From contig NZ_JACHGW010000001.1 of NCBI RefSeq assembly GCF_014202505.1, positions 124,001 to 188,000 of the forward strand: DNA of 64,000 bases. The letters run 5' to 3'. A program made the translations under genes and the position numbers. Shown here in pieces: positions 35,356 through 43,483 of the stretch. Origin of the DNA: Armatimonas rosea. GTDB lineage: Bacteria > Armatimonadota > Armatimonadia > Armatimonadales > Armatimonadaceae. Under the pieces are notes generated by a model. The model searched no databases and was not told where the DNA came from. It saw nothing but the letters and a program-made list of their open reading frames with translations. Numbering within the stretch: the first letter of the stretch is position 1; each line of letters starts with the position of its first letter.

Positions 35356-35413
35356 CCCCGCGAGATCGCCCCCGTTGGAGGGAGGCGTCAACGGGCGTCG
35401 CAAGCTCCGCCGC

Positions 35414-35457
35414 AAAGGCCTTCGGCCATACCGAATTTCGTATGGCCGAAGGCCTTT
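35414..35457. repeat. 17-bp perfect hairpin in the PhyH-GH2 gap
   Basis: AAAGGCCTTCGGCCATA pairs perfectly with its reverse complement at 35441-35457, and the loop adds CGAA/TTCG. The following GACGCCCCGCTCTAACCGGGG (35481 onward) recurs at 44281. A bidirectional terminator or a mobile palindrome is likely. Confidence 0.65.
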
Positions 35458-35491
35458 CTAGCCGAGGAACGAGGCTCGTTGACGCCCCGCT

Positions 35492-37291
35492 CTAACCGGG
35501 GCGCTTCTCAATCGCCGCGCGTTTGGTCTGCACGGCCTTGAGCTTTTCGTTATCAAACTTAGGCTGGCGGTCGAATGTGTAGACCCCGTTCTCCTCCGGG
35601 TAGATATCGGTGAGCTGGGTGTAGCAGTAGCCGAACATCTTGGGATCATTGAGCAGCACATCGCAGAGGCCCTCGAAGCGGGCGTAGAACTCGTCGAGGG
35701 AGGTGACCCGCTCGCCGTAGCCCCAGCTCTCCTTGTTGTCGAAGGCCGCTGGGTTCCACCAGATGCCACCAAACTCCGAGCAGAAGTAGGGCTGTCCACC
35801 GTAGGGAATGTTGGTCGGCTTGCCGTCCCAGCCGTTGTTGATGTAGGGCTTGCCATCGGCGAGCCCCGCCATGTTCGCGGCGAATTTTTCCGGGTTCTGC
35901 TCGTAGTCGTGGGAGTCGTAGATATCGGACTCACGGACCCGGTGGGCGTACCCCGACGTATCCAGCACCGGGCGGGTGGCATCGGCGAGCTTGGTAGCGA
36001 GCCACATCCCGCGGGTGACATCGTCGAGCGGGCGAATCTGGTCGGAGTTCTCCTGGTAGGTCTCGTTGAGGGGGCACCAGCCGACAATGCTGGGGTGCGA
36101 GTAGTCCCGCTCCACCGCCTCCAGCCACTGCGCGACATAGCTGGCATCGGGCTGCTGGTGGTTGGTGGAGGGCCCAAAGCCGCTACAGCCCCAGTCGCCA
36201 AACTCGCCCCAGACTAAGTACCCGAGCTTGTCGGCCCAGTAGAAGAAGCGCTCCTCAAAGACCTTCTGGTGCAGCCGCGCGCCGTTAAAGCCCGCGGCGA
36301 GCGAGCGCTCGATATCCAGGCGCAGCTCGTCGTCGCTGGGTGCCGTCATCACCGACTCGGGCCAGTAGCCTTGGTCGAGCACGGTGCGCTGGAAAATCAC
36401 CTCGCCATTGAGCTTAAACGCCATCCCCGAGAGCGCAACACTTCGCAGACCGGCGTAGCTCTCGACCGTGTCAATTGTTGTCTTGCCACTCAGCAACGTC
36501 AGCTTGATGCCGTAGAGATGCGGATCGGTCGTGCTCCAGACCCGTTTTCGGTCCTCGGGAACGTCGAGAATGAGTCGCGCTGCAAAGTCCAGATCGGCGC
36601 GCACGGTTGCGCTCGAGACCACGCCGTCGGCATCGGTCAGGGTCGCGGTGACGGTCAGCCCCTCCGCATTCGGTCCCGGCCCGTGCGCGGTCAGCGGCAC
36701 GACCAGCTCGAAGCGGGAGTTGGCCAGGTCCGGTGTGATGCGCGGGCGCTTCATGGCAATATCGCTCACCGGCTCCAGCCAGACCGTCTGCCAGATTCCC
36801 GTGGTGCGGGTGTAGAAGCAGGCGTACGGTGCAAAACGGTTGGCCTGCTTGCCACGCGCCTGGGGAATGCCGTGCTTGTCGCGCGCGCGCACCACGATCG
36901 TCACGGTCTGCCCGGCACACTTGCCTAGATTGGCGGAGAACGGCGTAAAGCCCCCCCGGTGGCGTGCTACTTCCACCCCATCGGCCCAAACAGTCGTGTC
37001 GTAGTCCACCGCGCCAAAGTGCAGCAGCACCACTTTGTCCGCCCAGCTTGCCGGAACCGCCACTTCCTTGCGGTACCAGACCGCGTTGAGGAAGTCCACG
37101 TGCTCCAGCCCGGAGAGCTTGGACTCGGGGCAAAACGGCACCGTGATCGTCCCCGTCAGCGCCCGGTCCTTCACCCCACGCTCGATGCCAGAGTCGCCGT
37201 AGTCCGCTTCGAACTGCCACGTCCCATTCAAATTCAGCCAGTCCGCCCGCACAAACTGTGGGCGGGGATACTCAGGTCTTGGAATGCTCAT
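35492..37291 (-). CDS. Glycoside hydrolase family 2 protein
   Basis: The 599-residue protein shows the GH2 order: N-terminal jelly-roll sugar-binding domain (LNGTWQF, HFGAVDYDTTVWADG, TTGIWQTVWLEPV), immunoglobulin-like domain, then a TIM barrel. The acid/base glutamate is in WCPLNET (near 415) and the nucleophile in FCSEFGGIWW (near 520). The GxLRSVAL-like and GFNGARLHQKVFEERFFYWAD motifs are standard. It is probably a beta-galactosidase, mannosidase or glucuronidase; specificity is unclear. There is no signal peptide, so it is likely intracellular. The stop lies next to a palindrome shared with other intergenic regions. Confidence 0.9.
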   Translation of the reverse strand: MSIPRPEYPRPQFVRADWLNLNGTWQFEADYGDSGIERGVKDRALTGTITVPFCPESKLSGLEHVDFLNAVWYRKEVAVPASWADKVVLLHFGAVDYDTTVWADGVEVARHRGGFTPFSANLGKCAGQTVTIVVRARDKHGIPQARGKQANRFAPYACFYTRTTGIWQTVWLEPVSDIAMKRPRITPDLANSRFELVVPLTAHGPGPNAEGLTVTATLTDADGVVSSATVRADLDFAARLILDVPEDRKRVWSTTDPHLYGIKLTLLSGKTTIDTVESYAGLRSVALSGMAFKLNGEVIFQRTVLDQGYWPESVMTAPSDDELRLDIERSLAAGFNGARLHQKVFEERFFYWADKLGYLVWGEFGDWGCSGFGPSTNHQQPDASYVAQWLEAVERDYSHPSIVGWCPLNETYQENSDQIRPLDDVTRGMWLATKLADATRPVLDTSGYAHRVRESDIYDSHDYEQNPEKFAANMAGLADGKPYINNGWDGKPTNIPYGGQPYFCSEFGGIWWNPAAFDNKESWGYGERVTSLDEFYARFEGLCDVLLNDPKMFGYCYTQLTDIYPEENGVYTFDRQPKFDNEKLKAVQTKRAAIEKRPG

Positions 37292-37370
37292 GGCAGACAG
37301 GGTACCCGAAACGCGCCCCGCTGGGAATGGCCCAATCGCACGTGAGGCTTTGCGAAACGCACCCTGGGCT

Positions 37371-37436
37371 AGCGTGGACGGTAAACGTCCCGCTTTGGGG
37401 CGCTTCGCGCCGCCTCCCTCGTTCCTCGCTCGGTAA
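37371..37436. repeat. Dispersed intergenic repeat copy 1 (GGTAAAC type)
   Basis: Contains GCGTGGACGGTAAAC at the left and CGCTTCGCGCCGCCTCCCTC-type sequence ending CTCGCTCGGTA. The same blocks return at 38765-38866 and in part at 40635-40761. It contains no reading frame of interest. Confidence 0.65.
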
Positions 37437-37441
37437 AGATG

Positions 37442-37918
37442 CTATTCGTGCTCTGCTTCCGCATGAGAAACCCACTCGAACCAGCCGATCACTTGGTTCT
37501 GAGAGAGGTCAACAGACTTCATGTACTTGATGAGGGAGTAGAACTTCTGCTGTGAGGAGCTCGGATGAAACTGACCGCCCGCTCTTCGGCCTTCGACATC
37601 ATAGTCCCAGTAGGTTCCGACCAAGCGACGGAAAAGTTCGTTGCGCCACTGTAGCTCATCGAACTGTGCCGCAGTGAGCTCCACCAAGAGAAAGTGTTGG
37701 TGCCAAGCTATCCATTTCTGGCCCTCGTCGTCAGTGTAGTGCTCAAATATATCGGCTCTCTCGCGAATGGTGAACCAGTAGGGCTTGCTCTGATAATGCA
37801 TCACCCCGCTACGAGGGCCATCATAGTAATCGCAGTGCCAGAGAATCGTCAGCTCACTCTCCGGAATCTGCGGTAAGTGATCAACAAAATCTGCGGGCGC
37901 CTCAGCCAGAGTAACCAT
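37442..37918 (-). CDS. Conserved hypothetical protein
   Basis: The 158-residue protein is acidic and aromatic-rich (LTILWHCDYYDGPRSGVMHY, YWFTIRERADIFEHYTDD, WRNELFRRLVGTYWDYD). No domain, membrane segment or signal is recognised. Its start overlaps the end of the DUF4058 gene by 17 bp, so the two genes share a transcript. The tyrosine/tryptophan content suggests a globular cytoplasmic protein of unknown function. Confidence 0.6.
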   Translation of the reverse strand: MVTLAEAPADFVDHLPQIPESELTILWHCDYYDGPRSGVMHYQSKPYWFTIRERADIFEHYTDDEGQKWIAWHQHFLLVELTAAQFDELQWRNELFRRLVGTYWDYDVEGRRAGGQFHPSSSQQKFYSLIKYMKSVDLSQNQVIGWFEWVSHAEAEHE

Positions 37919-38714
37919 TGGCTTCTAACTGGTCACGTGCCCACTCCGCGTCGCTTTCGGAAAGAGGTGGGTTGCAGGGCTGGGTGTAGTCGAGCGTCTC
38001 GGTGGGGCCTTCGTCGTAGGTGCGGTTGAAGACAGCTTGCAGGTCGAGGGCGAGATCGGGGAGGTTGTCGGTGAGGGGAACCAGGATCTCGGGAAGGCGG
38101 TCGCGCAGGGTGAGCGGCCAGACGGCGAAGTCATGGAAGCCAGGGACAGCAGGAGCGCGGTGTAGGGAGATAAGGTAGTCCCAGTGGCCATACTCGCGCC
38201 GTAGGGCCGCTTCACGGGGAGCAAGGGTGTACTCACCGCTTCGAAGAAAATCAAGCTCGATCAGGTGGGCGTCGCTGGTAAGTAAGTCGTGCTGCTTGCG
38301 CAGATACTCCTCGCGCCCCCTCCCAGACTCTTTATTAGCAGGGCTCAGAAGCTCAATCACCGTCACCACTTCGCCCGGCTCACGTACCCGGCGAATCTCC
38401 AAGAAGACCTCCCGTGCTGTCTCCTCATAGACCCGTAAGTAGCGTGGGGGTGTTGCGAGATGTGTGCGCTCCAAAGTGGCTACCCCACCCCCCGAGTTGG
38501 AGTCGGGGCGCTCACGACGCACCACGGCGACATCGGCACGGAAACGGTGCTCCCACTCGACAATGTAGACCCGCTCCTCAAGCCGTGCAACAAAATCCGA
38601 GGGAAGAAGCGGCTTCAGTGCCGCCCGCAGGGTCACCAGAAAGGTCGTGTGAAAATCCTCCCAGACACGACGATCCTCCAGATAAGGGTCCATTCCAGGA
38701 AAGGGGCTGGGCAT
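37902..38714 (-). CDS. DUF4058 protein
   Basis: The 270-residue protein starts PSPFPGMDPYLED, the unmistakable DUF4058 N-terminus, and continues with VFLEIRR and VVTVIELLSPANKE, where the E-L-L-SPxNK stretch resembles a PD-(D/E)XK-type core. The family is common in cyanobacteria and other non-model phyla and is uncharacterised. TACAAT lies 5 nt before the ATG, so the message is probably leaderless. It is followed by an overlapping hypothetical gene. Confidence 0.82.
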   Translation of the reverse strand: MPSPFPGMDPYLEDRRVWEDFHTTFLVTLRAALKPLLPSDFVARLEERVYIVEWEHRFRADVAVVRRERPDSNSGGGVATLERTHLATPPRYLRVYEETAREVFLEIRRVREPGEVVTVIELLSPANKESGRGREEYLRKQHDLLTSDAHLIELDFLRSGEYTLAPREAALRREYGHWDYLISLHRAPAVPGFHDFAVWPLTLRDRLPEILVPLTDNLPDLALDLQAVFNRTYDEGPTETLDYTQPCNPPLSESDAEWARDQLEANGYSG

Positions 38715-38719
38715 AGGAA

Positions 38720-38725
38720 ATTGTA
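38720..38725 (-). promoter_or_regulatory. -10-like TACAAT five bases before the DUF4058 start
   Basis: Minus strand TACAAT-ttcct-ATG, with no Shine-Dalgarno. Confidence 0.4.
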
Positions 38726-38764
38726 TCGCAAAGGCTCCTAAGCCTGCACGGTAAACACGTGGTT

Positions 38765-38866
38765 AGCGTGGACGGTAAACGCCCCGCAAGCCAGGGTGGA
38801 AATCATCCGGCTCACCCAGAGGGTACCCGGTCGCTTCGCGCCGCCTCCCTCGTTCCTCGCTCGGTA
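38765..38866. repeat. Dispersed intergenic repeat copy 2 (GGTAAAC type)
   Basis: Starts AGCGTGGACGGTAAAC and ends with the CGCTTCGCG to CTCGCTCGGTA block seen in copy 1. Between them lies CTCACCCAGAGGGTACCCGG, also present in the copy at 40635. Copy 1 appears to lack that middle part. The 38715-38976 gap holds only this repeat. Confidence 0.65.
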
Positions 38867-38976
38867 GATAGGGGCTAGGTGGGACACCAAGGGCCCTCAG
38901 CGTATGAGGCCCTCCGGGGAGAGCGGCTTCGTGTCCGTCACAAGGTAGTAGTTCCAGACTCCCATGTCTCTCTCTT

Positions 38977-39303
38977 TTAGCGCTGAAACCTAGTTCCTCC
39001 CCGGTACCAAGCCCCCGTTTGGTAGCGTTCTGGGATCGCTTGATCGCCGGGATCGTCAAAGCCTAAGGCAGCCAGCTCCTCAAACCAGCGGTCGCGCTGC
39101 GATTCGGGCAGACGCGTGCCACACCAGGGGCAAAAGTCAATCGTAAGACGAGCAGTGCCACCATCATGCAGGATGAGGCCGTACTCATCAAAGCGCTCCG
39201 AGTAGTGAATGAGACAATCGGGGCAGTCAAAGGGGTTGGGGTGTTCGGCACAGGTGAAGGTAACCTGGGCAGTCATCAGGGAGCAACAGTGGTGCTTGGG
39301 CAT
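38977..39303 (-). CDS. DUF6980 family zinc-ribbon-like protein
   Basis: The 108-residue protein starts at the ATG at 39303 behind GAGGAA. It has HHCC near the start, TCAEHPNPFDCPDCLIHY, DEYGLILHDGG and FCPWCGTRLPES, so three cysteine-rich knots can bind zinc. The order matches DUF6980 proteins, whose function is unknown. A shorter relative with the same FCPxCG ending lies immediately upstream in the same direction. Confidence 0.75.
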   Translation of the reverse strand: MPKHHCCSLMTAQVTFTCAEHPNPFDCPDCLIHYSERFDEYGLILHDGGTARLTIDFCPWCGTRLPESQRDRWFEELAALGFDDPGDQAIPERYQTGAWYRGGTRFQR

Positions 39304-39341
39304 GGGTTCCTCAGTCGGCAAACTTGTAAGCTCGCCAAGTA

Positions 39342-39575
39342 CTACACTGACCTATCTGATTTTTGGGCGATTTCTAACCGGGTTTGTAGCTCCTTCCCAC
39401 AAAAAGGACAGAAGAGAACAGCCTGGTCAAAAAATCCTGGCCCTTCTTCGGTCTCGACATAGCCGATTGTCAGGTAGAGAACTCCATTTTCTTCGACCCG
39501 AAAGAAAGAGTTAGGAACCGCGTTCATTACCTCGGCAAGTTCATCACAGCAGGAACCAAAGGGATGTGTTTGCAT
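39342..39575 (-). CDS. Small zinc-ribbon-like protein related to the DUF6980 gene
   Basis: The 77-residue protein contains CCDEL near the N-terminus and AVLFCPFCGKELQTR near the C-terminus, so four cysteines could coordinate a zinc ion. A GGAGG lies 6 nt before the ATG. It ends 38 bp before the DUF6980 start and probably shares its message. The resemblance to the DUF6980 C-terminus suggests duplication. Confidence 0.65.
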   Translation of the reverse strand: MQTHPFGSCCDELAEVMNAVPNSFFRVEENGVLYLTIGYVETEEGPGFFDQAVLFCPFCGKELQTRLEIAQKSDRSV

Positions 39576-39593
39576 TGTGCCTCCAAGTCGCTA

Positions 39594-40145
39594 TTATTCA
39601 CGTTTAGGTGCCATCGCTGCAAGCCGCTTGTAGATGGGGCCGCCGGGGACATACCAGCTGGCGATCTTGCGCACCACGGGGTGCGGGTCGTGGGTGTGGG
39701 CGTGCTGGAGGGCGGGGAGGACGGCGGGGTGGCGCAGGACACTGGGACCGAGGAGTCCGGCGGCCATCTGGCGCACCCAGCGGCTCTCGTCCGAAAGGAG
39801 CATCTGGGCGGCGACCGGGATGATCTCGCCCTCACCGGGGCGGCAGGTGCCTTCTTTGCAGCGGTCGCAGGCCAGCGCGTGGATGGCCCATGCGCGGACT
39901 TTTTCGTGGGGATGGGAGAGGTTGGCGAGCAGGTCGGGGATGGCCTCGGTATCAAGATGGTGGTCTAAGATCACGCAACAGCCGACCCGCACCGTGGGAT
40001 CAGGGTGGTGCAGGCCCTCCCGCAGCGCCGTGCTCGCCAGCGCTCCCGCCGCCATCAGGGAGCGCTGGGCGGCCTTAGCACGGTGCTTCACCCCCAGGTC
40101 CTCGACCCACTGGCGGTAGTCTTGTGTCTCAAGCGGCAGGCTCAT
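39594..40145 (-). CDS. HEAT-repeat protein
   Basis: The 183-residue protein is a set of about four 30-residue helical repeats with the HEAT pattern (HHPDPTVRVGCCVILDH, SHPHEKVRAWAIHALACD, SDESRWVRQMAAGLLG, HDPHPVVRKIASWY). Each has a proline-x-valine-arginine turn. Such proteins are scaffolds or phycobilin-lyase-like, and no catalytic feature is seen. One repeat carries CDRCKEGTC, an extra cysteine cluster. It follows the YCII gene by 28 bp and has a TATAAA 7 nt before its start. Confidence 0.78.
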   Translation of the reverse strand: MSLPLETQDYRQWVEDLGVKHRAKAAQRSLMAAGALASTALREGLHHPDPTVRVGCCVILDHHLDTEAIPDLLANLSHPHEKVRAWAIHALACDRCKEGTCRPGEGEIIPVAAQMLLSDESRWVRQMAAGLLGPSVLRHPAVLPALQHAHTHDPHPVVRKIASWYVPGGPIYKRLAAMAPKRE

Positions 40146-40172
40146 CCCCTTTTTTATAACACAGTTGGGCCG

Positions 40173-40529
40173 CTACTGGATCGGGCGCACCTCGATTCCA
40201 AAGCCGTACTGCTCGCCCAGGAGCGCCGCGGGGTGCTTGGAGGCGATCTCCACGGCCTCGTCGATACTGTCCGCCTCGACAATAAAGAAGCCACCGAGCT
40301 GCTCCTTGGTCTCGATAAACGGGCCATCGGTCACCGACGGTCGCCCGTTGCGGGGCCGGATGGTCTTGGCGAGGCGGGTGTTCACCAGCCCCTCCTCCAG
40401 CTTGATCTTGCCAGTGGCACGCAGCACCTCACACTGGGCGAAGCACTCCTTGAGCACAGCGCTTTTCTCGGCCTCCGGCACGGCGTCGAACTGCTCCATA
40501 TTCAGGTAACCAAGGCATAAAAACGTCAT
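40173..40529 (-). CDS. YCII/DGPF-family protein
   Basis: The 118-residue protein starts at the ATG at 40529 behind GAGAGG. The DGPF motif is present in VTDGPFIETKEQLGGFFIVEA, with RPRNGRPSV before it. YCII proteins have a ferredoxin-like fold with a His-Asp pair of unclear activity. DGPF genes accompany ECF42-type sigma factors, and such a sigma gene lies upstream at 40760. Here an intergenic repeat (40635-40761) sits between the two. Confidence 0.85.
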   Translation of the reverse strand: MTFLCLGYLNMEQFDAVPEAEKSAVLKECFAQCEVLRATGKIKLEEGLVNTRLAKTIRPRNGRPSVTDGPFIETKEQLGGFFIVEADSIDEAVEIASKHPAALLGEQYGFGIEVRPIQ

Positions 40530-40634
40530 TTCATTTTCCTCTCTCGCTTTTAGCAAGCGTACCTTTAGTCGCTCCGACGAGCGGCGCTTCGACAAAAGCG
40601 CGACGCGGCAAAATTATTTTTGGTGATTGCCCTC

Positions 40635-40761
40635 GACGGTAAACCTCGGGGCTCACCCAGAGGGTACCCGGGCCTTCGGCCGCCTCCTCGTTCCTCGTCG
40701 GTAATATTTGAGCGAAGCGAACGGCGGAGGAACGACGCCCCATAGCCGGACGTTTACCGTC
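40635..40761. repeat. Dispersed intergenic repeat copy 3, with 10-bp terminal inverted repeats
   Basis: GACGGTAAAC (40635-40644) and its exact complement GTTTACCGTC (40752-40761) bound a 127-bp unit. It includes CTCACCCAGAGGGTACCCGG and GTTCCTCGTCGGTAA blocks shared with copies 1 and 2. No open frame is present. The size and ends look like a MITE, but no transposase is seen in the window. Confidence 0.65.
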
Positions 40762-42001
40762 ACGGAATTTTGAGGAGGCGCTCTTGGAGAAAGCGGCGCT
40801 CGGGCTCTTGGGTGGCAAGGGTAAGGGCGCGCTGGTAGGACGTGCGGGCGTCGGCGATGCGCCCGAGGCGGCGGCAGAGATCGGCGTGGGTGGCGTGGGC
40901 GAGACCGTAGTCGGTGAGGTGGCCTTGGGCAAAGAGCGCCTCGACCAGCGCCACACCGGCGGCGGGGCCAGCGTGCATGGCAACGGCGACCGCACGGTTG
41001 AGCGCGACAACCGGCGAGGGACTGACAGCAACAAGCTGGTCGTAGAGGCGGACGATCTCAGCCCAGTCGGTCGCGCTGGCGTGGGGGGCGGCGGCGTGCA
41101 CCGCGGCGAGCGCGGCCTGGAGGGTGTAGGGGCCGGGGGAGCCGACCTGGAGCGCATGCTGCACCAGCGCCGTGCCCTCGGCGATGAGCGGCTGGCTCCA
41201 GAGCGAGCGGTCTTGGTCATCGAGGAGGATCAGGTCCCCCGCGGGGGTTGTGCGGGCGGCGCGGCGGGACTCTTGGAGGAGCATCAGGGCGAGCAGGCCC
41301 TTCACCTCCGGCTCGGGCAGGAGCTCGGCGAGCAGTCGGGCCAGGCGGATGGCTTCCTGGGAGAGGCTCTGCCGGGTGGCCTCCGCCCCCGACGACGCAT
41401 AATACCCCTCATTAAAGACCAGGTAGGCCACGCGTAGGACCGCCTCCAGGCGCTCCGGGAGGGCGGCGTGGTCGGGCACCTCGTAGGGAAGCTTCTTGTC
41501 GCGAATCCGCGCCTTAGCCCGCACGATGCGCTGCGCCAAGGTGGTCGGCGATGTCAGAAAAGCGCGGGCGAGCTCGTCGGTGGTCAGCCCACAGACCTCG
41601 CGCAGGGTGAGGGCGACCTGGGCATCGGCGGGGAGCGCGGGGTGGCAGCAGATGAAGATCAGCCGCAGCCGGTCATCGGTGATATTGCTATCGTCGAGCG
41701 TGCTCTCCTGGGCATGCTGCTCGGCGAGGCCCTGGAGCGATGCGTAGAAGCGAGCACGCCGCCGGAGCGTGTCGATCGCCTTGAAGCGCCCGGTCGAGAC
41801 CAGCCACGCACGGGGATTTTTAGGCACTCCCTCCCGCGGCCACTGCACCAGCGCCGCCGCAAACGCCTCCTGGAGCGCGTCTTCGGCCAGATCAAAGTCG
41901 CCCAAAAGCCGAATAAGGGTCGCCAGTACGCGCCGCGACTCGGTGCGGTAGAGTGTGTCCACGACCTCGGAGATCGGGGAGGGAGAGGGGTCAGAGCTCA
42001 T
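40760..42001 (-). CDS. ECF42-type RNA polymerase sigma factor with C-terminal TPR domain
   Basis: The 413-residue protein has sigma region 2 (LIRLLGDFDLAEDALQEAFAAAL, NPRAWLVSTGRFKAID) and region 4 (LTLREVCGLTTDELARAFL, TLAQRIVRAKARIR). A long C-terminal extension with helical TPR-like repeats follows (LFNEGYYASSG through the terminus). This long tail is the mark of ECF42 sigma factors, which have no anti-sigma factor and pair with DGPF proteins. The tail is thought to control activity. The start at 42001 matches the family, and the frame is open upstream. The DGPF gene lies downstream, beyond a repeat. Confidence 0.88.
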   Translation of the reverse strand: MSSDPSPSPISEVVDTLYRTESRRVLATLIRLLGDFDLAEDALQEAFAAALVQWPREGVPKNPRAWLVSTGRFKAIDTLRRRARFYASLQGLAEQHAQESTLDDSNITDDRLRLIFICCHPALPADAQVALTLREVCGLTTDELARAFLTSPTTLAQRIVRAKARIRDKKLPYEVPDHAALPERLEAVLRVAYLVFNEGYYASSGAEATRQSLSQEAIRLARLLAELLPEPEVKGLLALMLLQESRRAARTTPAGDLILLDDQDRSLWSQPLIAEGTALVQHALQVGSPGPYTLQAALAAVHAAAPHASATDWAEIVRLYDQLVAVSPSPVVALNRAVAVAMHAGPAAGVALVEALFAQGHLTDYGLAHATHADLCRRLGRIADARTSYQRALTLATQEPERRFLQERLLKIP

Positions 42002-42050
42002 AGCGGGGCACTCCGCCTCCGCTCTGCGAGGCGGCAACGCGGAAGAAACT

Positions 42051-42344
42051 TTACTGGATCGTCCCCATGTACTTTTCGTAGTTCTCGATGTAGTCGTCGA
42101 GGTTCTCTTCCAGCATCTTGCGGTACTGCTCGCAGAAATAGTCGAGGGTCTCCTCGCGGCCCTTTGCCATCTCGGTGCGCGACAGGTACCCCGTGGCGCT
42201 GACCCAGGCATTGAAGCGGGCGGCAGCGTAGAGCATCGACGCGCTCACCTTGCCGCGGCTGACTTCTTTGGAGATCTGCTCGTTGGAGAGCTTGATGTGG
42301 GCATCGGCTCGTGCGAAAAATGTCTTGTCAGCTTGGTTTGCCAT
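42051..42344 (-). CDS. DUF3144 protein
   Basis: The 97-residue helical protein contains FFARADAHIKLSNEQ, GKVSASMLYAAARFNAWVSA and YFCEQYRKMLEENLDDYIENY. These are the DUF3144 signatures of a small cytoplasmic protein of unknown role. TAAAAT lies 6 nt upstream of the ATG with no Shine-Dalgarno. It precedes the sigma factor gene by 49 bp, so the two may be co-transcribed. Confidence 0.82.
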   Translation of the reverse strand: MANQADKTFFARADAHIKLSNEQISKEVSRGKVSASMLYAAARFNAWVSATGYLSRTEMAKGREETLDYFCEQYRKMLEENLDDYIENYEKYMGTIQ

Positions 42345-42350
42345 GCCCGT

Positions 42351-42356
42351 ATTTTA
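42351..42356 (-). promoter_or_regulatory. -10-like TAAAAT six bases before the DUF3144 start
   Basis: Minus strand TAAAAT-acgggc-ATG; no ribosome-binding sequence in the gap. Confidence 0.4.
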
Positions 42357-42387
42357 GCACAACACGCTCCAACAGGCGGGAGCTGAC

Positions 42388-42690
42388 TCAGGGTCGCAAT
42401 CGGTTTTTCCAGCTCTTACCTGCTGCACATCCACGCACCAAATCGCCGTTTTCACCTGGCTCGACGAACGAGAGGCGATAGGTTTTTGCTTCCAGCGTGA
42501 GCTTCACCCCTGCACCAAAGTAGTACCAAGGGAAATAGACACGGTTGAGAGACTCCCGTGGGACATCAAAGACAGTCTCGCCTCCACTCAAAAGTCGTAA
42601 GCGTCCTTGGACCAGCTCAAGTGTTCCCGGCGCGCTCCGAAAAAGCCCCGTTAGTACCCACACCGGGGTGGAGAATCGATCACGACTCAT
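42388..42690 (-). CDS. Small hypothetical protein downstream of the nuclease gene
   Basis: The 100-residue protein starts at the ATG at 42690, preceded by AAGGA about 8 nt upstream, and overlaps the nuclease gene end by 11 bp. It reads like a short beta-rich protein (VWVLTGLFRSAPGTLELVQG, ETVFDVPRESL, KLTLEAKTYRLSF). The pattern resembles a PH-like or lipocalin-type fold, but no family is recognised. Confidence 0.55.
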   Translation of the reverse strand: MSRDRFSTPVWVLTGLFRSAPGTLELVQGRLRLLSGGETVFDVPRESLNRVYFPWYYFGAGVKLTLEAKTYRLSFVEPGENGDLVRGCAAGKSWKNRLRP

Positions 42691-43477
42691 CGACATATCC
42701 TTCCATGCGTCGCTGGCGCTTCCAGTAGCGCTCGCAGTGGGGGAGATAGTCGCAGTCGGGGCAGTGGTCGTTGAGCACGGGCAGGACACCGTCCCAGTCT
42801 TTGTTGCGCAGGGTCTCGGCGGTCTCCAGACAGTCGGCGAGGAGCCACTCACGCTCCTCGGGGGTCTGCTCATGGGAGGCCTGCGAGCCGGTTCGGAGCG
42901 CGATAATTGTCGCAAAGACCCGTTGCTCCGGGTGGTGGTGCTTGAGGAGCGCCTGGTAGATACTCATCGCCAGCGCCCCCGCGACGTGCTCCGGCTCGAC
43001 CACTTCCCGGCCACTTTTATAATCGACGATCTCCAGCGACATATCCGGGTGCTGGTCCACGCGGTCCACCCGCCCGGAGAGGACAATCTCCGGCGAGAGC
43101 GGCGCGTTGAGGGTCTTCTCCGAGTACAGAGTCACGGGTGCCTCCTCGATCGGCACCTCGACCGCGCGGGCATGGTAGGCCGCCAGAATCTTGACCGCCT
43201 CGGCCTTGTAGGCCTGCTCCTGCTCCGCGTCTCTATAGCCCTGGGACTGCCACTTGCTCGCCAGAGTCTCCGTGAGCGCCTCGACCGTCACCGCTTCGGG
43301 GCCGCCTTGGGTATGAAACTGCTCCAGGACATTGTGCAGCGATGCCCCAAACGAGAACCCCGCCCGTGGCTTGCGATAGAACCGACCGAGCCTCTCGATG
43401 TACTCCAGCTTGTACTTGGTTGGGCACTGGTGAAACGTACGAAGCTTGGTCGGGCTCACGGTGAACTTACGCGCCAT
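42680..43477 (-). CDS. PD-(D/E)XK nuclease of the RecB/Cas4 type with Fe-S cysteines
   Basis: The 265-residue protein has the nuclease core GRVDRVDQH and LEIVDYKSG (Asp...Glu-x-Lys-type site, with the lysine in DYKSG). An N-terminal cysteine (FHQCPTKYKLEY) and a C-terminal CPDCDYLPHC give four cysteines placed as in the iron-sulfur cluster of Cas4 and AddB nucleases. No cas genes or CRISPR array are nearby, so a stand-alone DNA-repair nuclease is more likely. Its start lies 6 bp after the QueE stop, so it may share that message. Confidence 0.82.
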   Translation of the reverse strand: MARKFTVSPTKLRTFHQCPTKYKLEYIERLGRFYRKPRAGFSFGASLHNVLEQFHTQGGPEAVTVEALTETLASKWQSQGYRDAEQEQAYKAEAVKILAAYHARAVEVPIEEAPVTLYSEKTLNAPLSPEIVLSGRVDRVDQHPDMSLEIVDYKSGREVVEPEHVAGALAMSIYQALLKHHHPEQRVFATIIALRTGSQASHEQTPEEREWLLADCLETAETLRNKDWDGVLPVLNDHCPDCDYLPHCERYWKRQRRMEGYVDES

Positions 43478-43483
43478 GGTGCC

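Noticed and set aside
38763-39059. A 98-residue reverse-strand frame
   Set aside because: Most of it translates a dispersed intergenic repeat and it overlaps the DUF6980 gene.
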